DNA from: Takakia lepidozioides
Lineage: Eukaryota > Streptophyta > Takakiopsida > Takakiales > Takakiaceae
DNA: 60,000 nucleotides
Direction of reading: 5' to 3'
Assembly (NCBI GenBank): GCA_030704615.1
Contig: CM060732.1
Location: forward strand, 65,517,053 to 65,577,052
The notes under the pieces were generated by a model. It did no database searches, was not told the origin of the DNA, and worked only from the letters and a program-made list of their open reading frames with translations. A program made the position numbers and the translations under genes. Below, piece by piece: positions 1 through 10,563 of the stretch. Position 1 is the stretch's first letter; each line of letters starts with the position of its first letter.

Positions 1-60
1 ACAACGAAAGGAAAATACGCTCATGTCGTGAGGCGAAGTGGCTCTTAGTTACGCCGGTTT

Positions 61-68
61 CGGCCGGA

Positions 69-102
<34 letters not shown>
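61..102. repeat. (CT)n microsatellite
   Basis: About fifteen uninterrupted CT dinucleotides lie at roughly 71-100. The rest of 1-572 is AT-rich with no convincing coding sequence. Confidence 0.9.
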
Positions 103-572
103 GCAAAACTACTGAAAATTTTTGTGCTCGCGCAAAACTCTAAAATTTTAAGCTTATAAGAAAGAAAACAGAAAATCTTTAATTTCTAGGTTGGGTAGCG
201 TGTGAGCATGCTCACGTGAGCACAAGGGCATATTCCTCGAATTTCCACGAAAATTCAGTTAAATTTCCATAGCGAAACGAAATTGGCAAAACTCATAATA
301 TCCAAAACTAACACATAAAGAACAAGTAGCCCCTACACCGCTCTGCTCACAGGATACCAACGCCCTTTGGAATTATTTTGCAAACAAAACTGTTTGTGCT
401 CGCGTAAGCACATATTTTGAACTAGTTTCGCTGACAAAATATTGCTATTTTATTGTAACCGCATCGAGTTGAAGAAAAAATATCTGAATAAGCTCTAAAA
501 CAGCACCAGTTATGAACTCTTAAAACCGAGCCTTAAGTACTCTTGGCATCTGTGTTCTATGTTTTTTAAATA

Positions 573-1332
573 CCAATGTTGGACCAGTATATAGGTCCAA
601 CCCAGGTATCAATACTAATATCAATCTAGATAGGTAAGACCATACCCAGCTGGTAGGTAGGGTAGCCAGTACCCGCGGCAATACCCTACCAGGGCAATAC
701 ACCTCGCTCCATACTGCGGTACATGTCTAGTATTGCGATCAACGAGATTGTTGTTGATACCACCAGTATTATTGTGATGTGAGCCTCAACCCGTACAGTA
801 GGTGTATGTGTGGAGTTGGGGCAAGGGAATTCATGGGCGGCTGCTTCAATGATGGGTGTAGTGGTGACTCGCAATGGATTACAAAATTCGATTGGGGAGT
901 CTTGCAAAGGAAGGCATGTTGATTCATGCGGCAGTCCATTATGTAAGCATAGCATTTTATGGCATCTTTTTTATACTCAATATACAATGTGTGTGAGCTC
1001 AATTCTGGTTTTGTATGTGTGCATTGTGTTGTAATTGTGATCCAGTGTGAAGGTCCTTTTTTTTTCAGGTTATTGAATATTCTTTTGAATATATTGTATA
1101 TTTCATATACATACCTAGGAAATATTCATATTCTCCACATATGAGATGGAAAAAAATAAATATTGATACCCTACTGCTATACATCCACAAATTTACGTTA
1201 TTGATACCCCTCCCATATCCTACCCGGCCCCCTTACCCCAACATCACGACCATACCAATCTTGGGAAATATAGGCCCTTTGATACCATAATCAATATGGT
1301 ATCATATTTTTGTGATACCAGTCCAACATCGG
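573..1332. mobile_element. degenerate hAT-like MITE
   Basis: The left end (573-590) and right end (1315-1332) form an imperfect inverted repeat, about 15 of 18 positions, of the same type as the perfect termini of the element at 4054-4680 (core ATGTTGGAC). The interior is non-coding. The flanking 8-mers agree only weakly, so a target-site duplication is not secure. Confidence 0.45.
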
Positions 1333-2519
1333 TAAAAAATATATGATTTGGATACCATGTTGGTATCAAATAATGCACTATTGATGTGGTGTTTTACGGG
1401 TATCACTAGTGTTGAACAACCGATACCAGGGCATTATCAATACAGGTCTGGTATCAAACAAACCCACAATAGAATCATATTAAAAGGCCCACTTCTCATT
1501 CTACGTGTACAATGAGCATGCTTCTCATTGAATGTATTCGTCAAAGTATCCATCTTCTTGTAAGAGCTCAAATTCAAGATTGAAAGCTGCATCCATATTG
1601 TGCATTTTCAATACTCATACCTAGGTTTTCCTCACAAAAATGGATCTGGTACTAGATTTTCAACCACCTACCAGACTGATAGAGTATCGCCCATAGTATT
1701 AGGAAACACAATACTAGGCCAATATGGGTATATGCTAGGTAGTGGCATGAGGTGATATCAGACTGGTCTGGTACTTTATACCACTGTTGTATTGGTATGT
1801 GCTAGTAGGCCGGGATATGTGCACTGGTATGAGTAAGGGTATTGTAGAACATTCCAATTGGGTATGTCTTGGGGCATATACCCCGGCTATACCATGGACC
1901 CGGGTTTTGAACACTGGACCTACCCCCCTACCTACCATACTAGTCTAAGTATGAACTACTTTCATACTCCGCTTGAGACCCGTATTGAGGATTGATGAAC
2001 CCAAGCTAGCATGGGTATGTGTAATGATACAATAGGAGTAGAAGGTATGATCAGCATACAAGGTACAATATGCAGGATTTCTTCAGTTTTTGTCATGGCA
2101 TCGAGCTTTTCTCCCATTTGTTACAATCCAGCCTTACAATACAAAGACCTTCACTAATTTATGAGCAATACAAATTAGTTTGCATGGGCATGTGTGATTG
2201 CAGATTTTTTTTACCTTTTGTATGTTACCCTCAATCCGGTTTTAATTTCAGCTTTGAATACAATTTGATGACTATTAGGGTATACCATATCATTGCACAT
2301 GCTCCCCCCATATGTCATTTGAGTTTTTGCCATACCCATGCCTGGGACCAGGGTATCTCAAAATTGGAAATACCCATACCCATCCTATAACCTACCCTGG
2401 CCAGTCCTAATCTACCCCGGGCCCTACCAGTTCGACCCAAGAGCCAAGTTGGACCTACCAGTACCAGTCTGGTATGTCAAAATGGACATACTAGTACAAC
2501 ACTGCTTCATATTACCTAT
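1333..2519. other. repeat-rich intergenic tract, no gene
   Basis: The stretch is dense in GATACC, GGTATC and CCAGTCTGGTAT-like words shared with the nearby MITEs, which suggests several overlapping decayed copies. Open frames here (for example 2070-2390 plus and 1735-1938 minus) are short, low-complexity and match no family I recognise. Confidence 0.5.
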
Positions 2520-2649
2520 GCTATGCTATTCGTTAGGACCCTACCAGACTATTTTTTTTTTTTCAAGAAATGGTCCGGCGGGCTTTTTGGACTTTCTACA
2601 GTTCTGGCAGTTTTGATTATAAATAATAATAAAAAGCATGTTTGTTGCA

Positions 2650-2785
2650 TGTATATGTGGTTGGCGCAATGGTAAGACGCATATGTTTGGCAGGGCAGGC
2701 CTTCCAAGGGTCGAATATTGTTGACATTTGGCAGTGGGAAGACATTAATTTTAGATTTTCCGACTGTCTGTTTTTGCAATTATTT
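2650..2785 (+). mobile_element. tRNA-derived SINE-like copy (plus)
   Basis: A box-A-like sequence lies at 2659-2672 (GGTTGGCGCAATGG) and a box-B-like GGGTCGAAT at 2708-2716. The spacing is right for an internal RNA polymerase III promoter. A non-tRNA tail follows and ends in a T-rich stretch near 2770. No cloverleaf closes, so this is a SINE-type relic rather than a tRNA gene. Confidence 0.45.
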
Positions 2786-3094
2786 ATGATCGGACAGCGT
2801 GTATGAATGATATAAATAAATCCAAGGTATAAATGTACAAGGATATACCCTATATAATATCCTTGGATAAATGACACATTCATGAGGGGTACATAGTATA
2901 TAACAGATTTTGGCCCCAATCCACATGGCCATGGTTCTCAATAGTCACAAATTTCCCATGCCTCATGCATATGGGATAACTATACCCTTCCTTACAATAT
3001 ACCCTCATGTCAGTTTGTACCAGACATATGGTAGGGTAAATCTATGAACTGCATCATCCAGTTATACCGTACCTGCCTACACCGTCCGATGATA

Positions 3095-3230
3095 ATTAAA
3101 TCCAAAAACAGACTGCCAGAAAGATGTAATTGAAGTCCTTCCGGTGCCCAATGTCACACATATTCAACCCCAAGAGCTAGCTTGCGAAATTCTCAAGCGA
3201 TACCATTGTGCTAGCCATGCATACATTCAA
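3095..3230 (-). mobile_element. tRNA-derived SINE-like copy (minus)
   Basis: On the minus strand, box A is TGGCTAGCACAATGG (3203-3217) and box B is GGGTTGAATA (3161-3170). The tail matches that of the plus copy at 2650-2785. The two copies face each other inside the inverted repeat. Confidence 0.45.
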
Positions 3231-3272
3231 AACCTATACTTTATCATGATTACCTCCTGATCACCTCCGAAA

Positions 3273-4053
3273 CTGCAGAAATTCCAAAAAGCCTGCCAAA
3301 CTCCTTTTTCAAGAAAAATTAATTAGTCCTACAGGGTCCTGACGAATAGCATGGGCAAGTATGGTATACCAAATATGGGTATATGTCTTTTATATACCCT
3401 TAACGGTAGGCTAATATCCGGATATTATTTGTGGCCGGGTCCAGGTACGTACAAATCCATTAACCGGTAATTAACCTATACCCGCACGACATTGGTTTTT
3501 TCTGAAGGTGCTCCCCAAACACATTAGCCCGAGTTCATGGGACACGCTGGAGAGGACTCTTAGCTTCAATATTATCACACTTGCAGATAGACTTTGTAGC
3601 ACATGGCAACATTTCCTTACATAAGGAAGGACCATCCCCATGACTGCAAGAACTGCATAAATTCCAGAAAACTTCTTCAAGAAACATTAATTAGTCCTGC
3701 AGGGTCTTCACGAATAGCATGGACAAGTATCATATATTAAATATGGGTATATGTCTAATGGTAGGGTAGTATCCGAGTATCACCTGTGGTTGGGTATGTA
3801 TATATCCATTTATTGGTAAAACCTATACCTGCACAACATTGATTTTTTCCCCAATCATTTTAGCCCGGTTCCTGGGCACGCTGGAGAGGACTCTCAGCTT
3901 CCATACTATCACATGTGGCAGACTTTGGCAGCACGTGGCAACACTTCTTTACATAAGGAAGGCCATCTTGATGACTGTCAGTAGTGCAGAAATTCCAAAA
4001 AGCCTGCCGAACCCCTTCTTCAAGAAAAATTAATTAGTCCTGCAGGTCTTTGA
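3273..4053. repeat. tandem array, 330-380 bp unit, about 2.3 copies
   Basis: Units start at 3273, 3651 and 3982, each opening with an AAATTCCA-containing word. Each repeats in order the CTTCAAGAAA stretch, AATTAGTCCTGCAGGG, GAATAGCATGG, an ATATGGGTATATG block, ACGCTGGAGAGGACTCT and CCTTACATAAGGAAGG-like sequence. The third unit is cut at 4053 by a MITE and resumes at 4681. No coding role is visible. Confidence 0.75.
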
Positions 4054-4680
4054 CCAGTGTTGGTCTGGTATGGTGTTTTGGAGATACCCGGAGGGTCCTG
4101 GTAGTACAAAAATTTAGATATGTCCCAAACAAGGATATGCAATATTAAAAAAAAACCTAGATTTTGGTACTTGCAGGGTATCAATAATGCTAGCATTTCA
4201 CATTTGTAGACCTAGTATCAACAATGGTATGAAAACTTTGATACCAGCTGATATCAACTTCGGGTAAGGAATAAAAATACTTTTCTCCCTGCTTCTATAT
4301 CATGTGATCTACATGCTATAATCAACGTATGTGCTTTCTTCTGAAATGTAATTTTAATTGTGCTTCATTGCGATCCCCAAAACCAAAGCCAAGAATCTCA
4401 CAAATCTGCCATCATCTCTATATTAAGTGCCTCCACATTGATACTTGAATGGCGATACCAGCAACCGAACTCAAGCGACAAAACAAGTAACAACATCAAC
4501 AACTAGTGAGCCGAGACCAGTCAGCTAGGCTATCGCCCTCCCCGAAACCCTAATCATATCCTACAAGTAGGTTACTCTATGGATGTCCAACCTATTTGGA
4601 ACCGTCTGGTAGGGGCTTCTATACCCGGGTGCATAACCGGGTTGATACCTGAGTTTCTATACATACCAGACCAACACTGG
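4054..4680. mobile_element. hAT-like MITE with perfect 18-bp terminal inverted repeats
   Basis: CCAGTGTTGGTCTGGTAT at 4054-4071 is an exact reverse complement of 4663-4680. If the element is taken as CAGTG...CACTG (4055-4679), the flanking 8-mers tctttgac and gccttgac agree at 6 of 8 positions, as expected for an aged hAT 8-bp duplication. Uninterrupted copies of the host sequence at about 3330-3345 and 3697-3715 act as empty sites. There is no transposase, so it is non-autonomous. Confidence 0.75.
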
Positions 4681-4715
4681 CCTTGACGAATAGCATGGAC
4701 AAGTATGGTATAGTA

Positions 4716-5460
4716 CGTCTGCTATTTTCCAGTCGTATCAGCCTTTTATGACTGCATGACTACCCAGTCAGATAAAACCAGTCAATTGTGACAAATGAGT
4801 CATAAGCGCCATACAGTCAAATCTGCTAGTCGTGGAGCTCACTGTTGACGTGGCAACGGGGACGCCTAATCATAGTCATTGATAAGACCGTAGTAAATGA
4901 CTGCGAATCCATGTCAGCTTCACGTGGAACGGAAAGGATATGCCACGTGTCACGTCAAAGGGAAGGCGACAGGGTCTTCACGACTGGCATATACGACTTC
5001 CACGGATTAACCCCAGGACAGTACGTGGAGAATACCGGGAACGATACGTGGCATGACAGGGTGACTTCCGCAGATTAACCCCATGACAACACGTGGATTA
5101 GACTGGACATGACACGTGGCATGACAATATGGAGCGGGAGGGTCTTTCGTGACTGGCATATATAACTTTGGACGTTTAATCCCAGGTCCACATGTGGAGT
5201 CAAATTATGCAGGATGGGGGTGGGGTAGTCGTTATGACTGGAACATATGACTTCCATGGCGCACTCTGGATACTGCACGCGGCACGAGTATGGGCGAACA
5301 TGAGGGGTGAAAGTGGCACGTGGCGGAGGCTCTGTGGATGGGAGGTAGTCGTGTACATGACCGTAGCATTGAAACACGAAAGCACCATTGAAAGCATATG
5401 AAAACATCATTGAAACATGAAAGCACATTTGAAATTGGAACATCGATTCAAATACAACGT
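4716..5460. repeat. G-box-rich degenerate repeat block
   Basis: Several imperfect units begin near GGGTCTTCACGACTGGCATA (4971), at 5061, near 5130 and near 5222. They repeat ACGACTTCCACGGATTAACC-like and ACGTGGCATGACA-like words, and CACGTG or near-CACGTG sites recur from 4922 to 5320. Between 5394 and 5450 a short CATTGAAACATGAAAGCA-like unit repeats. The vocabulary (ATGACTGC, GTGGCA, CACGTG) is shared with 21300-21680. No gene is supported. Confidence 0.55.
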
Positions 5461-6192
5461 GACTTAATGTTAAGAGATCCGTTCCATAATCTAATCCGGT
5501 GCTGCTACAAAAATGCACAAAACTGCAAAAGTTTAAGTAGACTTCCAAATGCCTGAGCAGAAGATGCATACACTGGCTTGGCCGGACTTGGTCACCTACC
5601 TTCAACTGCCATCCAACCCGAAAACGACAGAAGATACATGAGCAAGCTTTCAGGCAATATAGCAACATTGACATATGTTAAACAAACTAACATCGCTGAG
5701 AATATGTCTAAGCACCATTACACAAACTCGATGTGTGCAAAATAGAAAATTGCAGGTAGGGAACAGTAGCATGAAATTCTTCACTGAACTGCAGCTAACA
5801 CCAGCAAATGCTAGTACTGTTGGATGAGAGCTCACTACACTTAATTCATGTTAGCCCTCTCCTGCCCCAAACTGTCTATGTGAAGCCCTCCTTCCCAAAC
5901 ATCAAAATGCCCAACATGAGCAGGAGTGGTGTCAGGCCGAATTCGAGTAAGACAAATGGCCTTGAAGACATGGGTCTGCAGCAGCACCAAGGGAATTGTG
6001 TTAGAAACATGGTGATGCATACTACTACCAAATGACAACAAACAATGAGGCCCAGAGAGTACCTTCTGCCCCGGAAACTCTGCATTCGAAAGAGGCAGGG
6101 TATTTATACCAGTCCACATTTTGGAGATTTTGAACCCCGATGACTTCATGTAGCTGTGAATGATCCGGCGGGATGCCATGTCCTGATCACCC
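5461..6192. other. non-coding stretch, unrecognised short ORFs
   Basis: Two overlapping open frames occur, of which the minus one at 5841-6179 (112 aa) is the less repetitive. I recognise no domain, and the flanks are repeats. I find no supported gene. Confidence 0.35.
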
Positions 6193-6480
6193 CACTACAA
6201 CAGATCGCGGTATATCTGACTGCCGAGCCGCGGTAGTCATGGTTTTCTTGACTTTGACCATGACTTCCCTGTATTTTTTGACCAAATGGGGCTTCACGTA
6301 GTCGTTGAAATGACTACGTGACTACGTAGTCCTCTTGGCGACTACTTTGGTAGACGTCGTCATGACTGTATAGCTCCGCACTAGACGGAAGGGTGGTCAA
6401 CGATGGTTGACCAGTGCGAGCTTGCCACCAAATAGTCGCCGGAGTGACTTCTAGTGCAAGCTTGGTAACCAAAAGATTTA
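6193..6480 (+). mobile_element. CACTA-like terminus with subterminal repeats
   Basis: CACTACAACAGAT at 6193-6205 resembles the CACTA-superfamily plant terminus. It is followed by closely spaced direct and inverted copies of ATGACTAC/GTAGTCAT, including a 12-bp palindrome at 6320-6331. The same 13-mer with the same downstream style occurs at 21289. I did not find a matching opposite end, so the right limit is uncertain. Confidence 0.45.
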
Positions 6481-8251
6481 AAAAATTAAAAAGTTGCTTA
6501 TAGGGTTGCCAATTAGAGGGCTCAGACTTGGCCTCTTTTTTGCTTTTTTTTTTGCTCCTGAGCGTTTTCTTGGTAGTATCGAGCCGAGAGATGAGAGATG
6601 GAATGCGATGATCAAAGCAAATGATGCAGGAAGGGGCGAAGCGCAACGTGCACCGCAACCGCAAATGTGGGCTCTTGGCTCCTGTTAGTACCATGATTTG
6701 GTATTCTTCCTTATGTTTACAAGGTTCTTGGGAGAGTCAGTTTGGTCTTAGCAGTCCGTGTTTCAATCGACGCCCACTCAGCTACACCGTGGTGGATCTC
6801 ACAGAGCAATCCGACATTACCTGACTACAGACACAAGCAGCCGACACAAGAGGTCATCTTGGGTTCATGGTCAGTCAAATCCTCCATGGGTCATGACACA
6901 AGGTCGAGGACAATGTGGTGAGGGCACCTTCTTCTTTGACCTATTTCAGCCTGTTTTGACCTCTCATCAGACTCGGCCCTGAATTTCTTCACGATGGTGG
7001 GCTGCCTCATAGGATCGAATAATGCACATGTGCAGATCGTCCTTACAAAGGTCTAAGGGAGAAATTTTTAGTAGGGACCTCGACCGTAGTTTCCATGGTT
7101 TGAACCCTGGCCTTCAAGCTAAGACTATCTCGATTCGTCTCCCTGGCGTCCGCCGCTTGTCTGCGACTTTGACTCCCACAAGATCCCCTAGGGATCCCAG
7201 GCGGCGAAAGGAAGGTGACATGCGCCCTACCAAATTCTCAGAATCGCTGGTAAATGAGCTTGTTAAGTTGTTTGGCATGATGCACTTGTATTGAAGCAGC
7301 TTCAATGTTCCTTAATCCTCCTTTCATATTTTGAGATTTTGAATGCATGTCTCTTAGTTAGTGAGGGAGAAAGAAGGAGAGGGGGAGAACCTGCAACACA
7401 GACTCAATGCAAGTACAGACAGCCAATTACTTTCAAATTGTTAGATGCTTCCCTCTTCTTTTTAGTTTCTAAGCTTTTTCATGATGATTGCACATTGGCT
7501 TTGTGTCAATGTACTGATACAACATGTACATCAATAAGAAAGGCCTCGCCAATCTGCTAATCACAGTTCCCTAAGACTTCGACAAGTTGCCTCCTGCTTG
7601 GAAACGGAGTCCAACGTTTTCACTAAACTCACCCAGCCAATGAGAGCAGTCTCACCGCCAGGCCAACCTCTGGACCAGTCCCCAAGTTTGTCTGCAGGGC
7701 TCTTCGCACGTTTTCCAGCCCCTTCCACATCTGGTCTTGCTTCCTGCCATTTCATCATATGACGAGGACAATTTTTTGGGTTCAGATATGTACCTCTCTC
7801 ATAAGCTCTATGAGCTTTCCGCGGACGTTATAAAGCACCATTTCATTTCATTTCATTTCTCTTTCTCGGCACTGATAAGTCCTCTTTCTCTCTTAGTAAT
7901 GGGCCCTCAGCCCCCTTGTTGATGTAATAAAGTTTCTTTCTCTCAAGGAGGTGTTCCACTAAGAGGATCAGAAATGCTTAGCATATCTGCATGAGGCTTT
8001 GACTCTTAGACAATCCCTTAAGCAGTAGTTGTCTTTGGGCTGCTTGTGGTGGGCACCAATCTTTGTCTTGTTTCATGCTTCCTTTGTCACATAAGCTCTT
8101 TGAGCTTCCCGCGGACATCATAAAGTATCATTTCACTTCAATTCTTGCTCTCCTCATGGACATAATAGACTTCTGAGCCTTCACTTCTCTTTATCCAGCT
8201 AGAAGACCAGAGCAGCAGTGCTGAGATCAAGCTCAAGTCGATGCAATGTGT
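6481..8251. other. intergenic, one duplicated 50-bp segment
   Basis: No recognisable gene. 7801-7850 and 8091-8140 are near-identical direct repeats containing ATAAGCTCT, GAGCTT and CCGCGGAC and ending in a TTTCATTTCA-type run. A GAAATGAAATGAAA run in the opposite orientation occurs near 39885. Confidence 0.45.
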
Positions 8252-8256
8252 ACATC
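8252..8256. repeat. target-site duplication (left), ACATC
   Basis: This 5-bp sequence directly precedes the left LTR and is identical to 19815-19819 directly after the right LTR. Confidence 0.9.
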
Positions 8257-9166
8257 TGTCGAGCGGCTTCTACTCACCCATCCCTTCGCTATCCGAGGTG
8301 GAAACTCCAAGATAGAAGAGTTGGATATCTCTAAGCACTCAGCCCGCTCAGAACAATCAGTCATGACCTACAGCTAGTGAATCATGGTTGTGCTTCCTAT
8401 TTGTATTTCTTCTTGCCTTCATGTTAGCAATTTACCTTACTGTGTATACTGAAGCATCAGATTGCTTCAGTATCTACCAAGTTCCATTCACTCATCCATT
8501 CATTCCACAGCTTCACTCATGTCTCTATACTCAGTGTGATTGTATCGGATAAGTATCAGATTATGATTTATCAGGTATTAAGCCAATGCCATGGTGACTC
8601 TAATCTGCCCTACAATATCACTACAACTTTGCATGTAACAACCATCTACTGTTCATCTTTCCTCCTTCACAGTGCTCTCCATCCTTGCTCCCGTTCTTGC
8701 TCTTTGCCTGATCTCCCCTCATGCATGACCAAGAAGCGCTCCCCGTGAAGTGATCCCCTACCTGGTGCTGCTCTGCCTAATCTACCTGCAAGTTGTTCCA
8801 ACCGCCTAACTAACTAACGGTCACCCCTGAAGTAACACGTTCCCTCTGCAGATGTCGTTCCCACACAATAGTTTCCTGCTAATGATAACCGTTCCCTCCG
8901 TGCGCTGTGATGGGCTGTGCCAAACTGTGTTGGGCTGTGACTGGCCGAGCTGTGACTGGCTGTGTCGTGTTGTGTCGGGCTGTGATAAGCTGTGATAGAC
9001 TGTGACGGGCTGTGTTGGGCTGTGATAACCCATGACTTGACTGTGTGAGCCTGTCTACCACCCCTAAACCTGTGTGGCCTAAGTCTACCATCTGTAAGTC
9101 TGCGGAAAATTAAGGGTACCCCACAGAACCCGTAAAAGCGTCTAAGTCCCAAACAACCCTCTAACA
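8257..9166 (-). repeat. LTR (left; 3' LTR of the minus-strand element)
   Basis: 910 bp, TG...CA ends. It contains a GCTGTG-rich minisatellite at about 8903-9028 that is some 55 bp longer than in the other LTR, which accounts for the length difference. Confidence 0.95.
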
Positions 9167-9169
9167 TTA

Positions 9170-9183
9170 CCCCTCCCTCTCTC
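9170..9183 (-). promoter_or_regulatory. polypurine tract
   Basis: On the minus strand, GAGAGAGGGAGGGG followed by TAA directly abuts the 3' LTR. This is the expected position of the plus-strand cDNA primer. Confidence 0.8.
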
Positions 9184-9197
9184 AAAAAGCCGTGTCC

Positions 9198-9983
9198 TCA
9201 CGGTTTATTGCTTAGGATCAACAAACCTTTGTGAGCAAGCACCCTTCTGACAGTGCGAGTCTCTTGAAGGGCTCTGTGTGCGAGCTCGAGCCCTGTCATT
9301 CGCTGATGGAGGTGATTGAGCACCAAATGGAAATGTCTGACCCGCTTGTGGTTGATAGCGAGGTAACCTCTCGGGCATAGGAGATCCCCGTCGTTTCTTC
9401 TCTGCCATCTGGAGTGCATAGTCCTCCGCCATGTCAAAAGGTTCCTCTGAAGAACCAGTAGTATCATAATCATCTTCCCCCCTGAGGTGTTTTGGCGGCC
9501 GAACTTTAAGTGGCTCCTCCGGAATCCTACGTGGCATACAATGTTCCCTTCCACCGGCCCTTGTGTTAACCATACTAGCATAAGATGATTATCCACCAAG
9601 TCTTGCGTAGCACTCCTGAGAGTCTGCTCCTCCTTAAGTCTGTACACATCTAACTGCTGCTGTAAAGCCTCCATGCGTTTTGCATGAGGCTCAACCAGGG
9701 CCGCATAGGCAGCAGCCAGATTATTGGCTTCATTCCAAGCTTTGTTAACCACAGAAAGTTCATTCTTCTGGCCCGTGAGAGTTTGCTGCAACTCCAGGAT
9801 GTACCTTTCTTTCTCTGCCTCCATCCGACTGTATTGTTGAAAGGTATCCTCATTGCCACGGATAGTAGCCGTCAACTCAGCAATGAGTTCCCCTTGCTCC
9901 ACTGTCTCAGCCTCCACTATCATACACCTCTCTCCTTGTTTGTTAACTTCTGCTGCAGTCTGCTGCAGAGCAGTTGTTAGCAC
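9198..9983 (-). pseudogene. retrotransposon 3' ORF, coiled-coil part
   Basis: A 261-codon open frame at the 3' end of the element. Residues 1 to about 130 are rich in Glu, Gln, Leu and Ala with heptad-like spacing (segments such as MEAEKERYILELQQTL), predicting a long coiled coil. The final 130 residues are a different, probably non-native frame: the overlapping frame at 9205-9573 is richer in the Arg/Pro/Ser typical of a tail. Upstream (10148-10480) the same kind of coiled coil continues past stop codons, so these pieces were probably one protein. It is not gag, pol or a recognisable envelope, and no membrane segment is visible. Confidence 0.5.
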
Positions 9984-10147
9984 TGGATGGTCATTTTCTG
10001 ATGAACTGCTTCCAACTCTGTATGAAGCACCTTTACCTCCTGCAATTTATCCTCATGCGTCATTTGCAACTGGTGTAGCTATTGCTTATGTACTGCATGC
10101 AATTTCTCCTGCTCCAAACCTGCTTCAATCAGATTCCCCTTTGCTAG

Positions 10148-10480
10148 CTACAAGGCAGCCTTAGTGTCCTCCAACTCTTTCTGTAACTCAAGGTTGGCCT
10201 CCACATCCACCTTGTTTGCATACTCAGTGGCAATTCTAGCCTCAAACTCCTGCTTGAGTTCCTCCCTCAAAGCTGTCAATTGTGTAGATGGAACATGGGA
10301 TTTCACATAAGTGCCCAACAAATTGAGTGTCTTGCTTATGGAACTCCTAAGCATGGCATGTTGTGGATCTTCATGGTGAACTTGCTGTTTTTCTCCCTGA
10401 TCCTCCACAATGTGATGTTTCACCAACCATTCAGGCCACGTTCCCACAAGATCTTCTTCCTGAACGACCTCATTCTCCAC
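10148..10480 (-). pseudogene. retrotransposon 3' ORF, middle coiled-coil segment
   Basis: 110 codons, with the helical, charged stretch LREELKQEFEARIATEY near residues 68-84 and another ending in LQKELEDTKAAL. The stop at 10148 is followed by more helical sequence in the same frame, so the stop looks like a point mutation. It links the 371-aa ORF upstream to the coiled coil at 9198-9983. Confidence 0.45.
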
Positions 10481-10563
10481 AGGCGCTGCAGTGCCCTAAC
10501 ATTCTACCTCTGGAACTTCCGCCACAGGTTTGGGTATCACATGCATAGCAGGGATTTCCTTGG

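Larger units (their letters stand above)
2520..3345. repeat. large imperfect inverted repeat with SINE-like arms
   Basis: Sequence at 2520-2790 reappears as its reverse complement at about 3080-3345. The outer parts share the words around GCTATTCGT, the CAAGAAA stretch and GGCTTTTTGGA; the inner parts share GACTGTCTGTTTTTG-like and ATCGGAC words. Each arm carries a tRNA-like promoter region, annotated separately. The spacer holds no gene. Confidence 0.55.

Noticed and set aside
2650-2785. Possible intact tRNA gene
   Set aside because: A and B boxes are present but acceptor and anticodon stems do not close, and a non-tRNA tail follows, so a SINE-type relic fits better.
5075-5674. 199-codon minus-strand ORF
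   Set aside because: Lies in the degenerate G-box repeat block; Cys/His/Phe-rich with no family signature and no splice partners.
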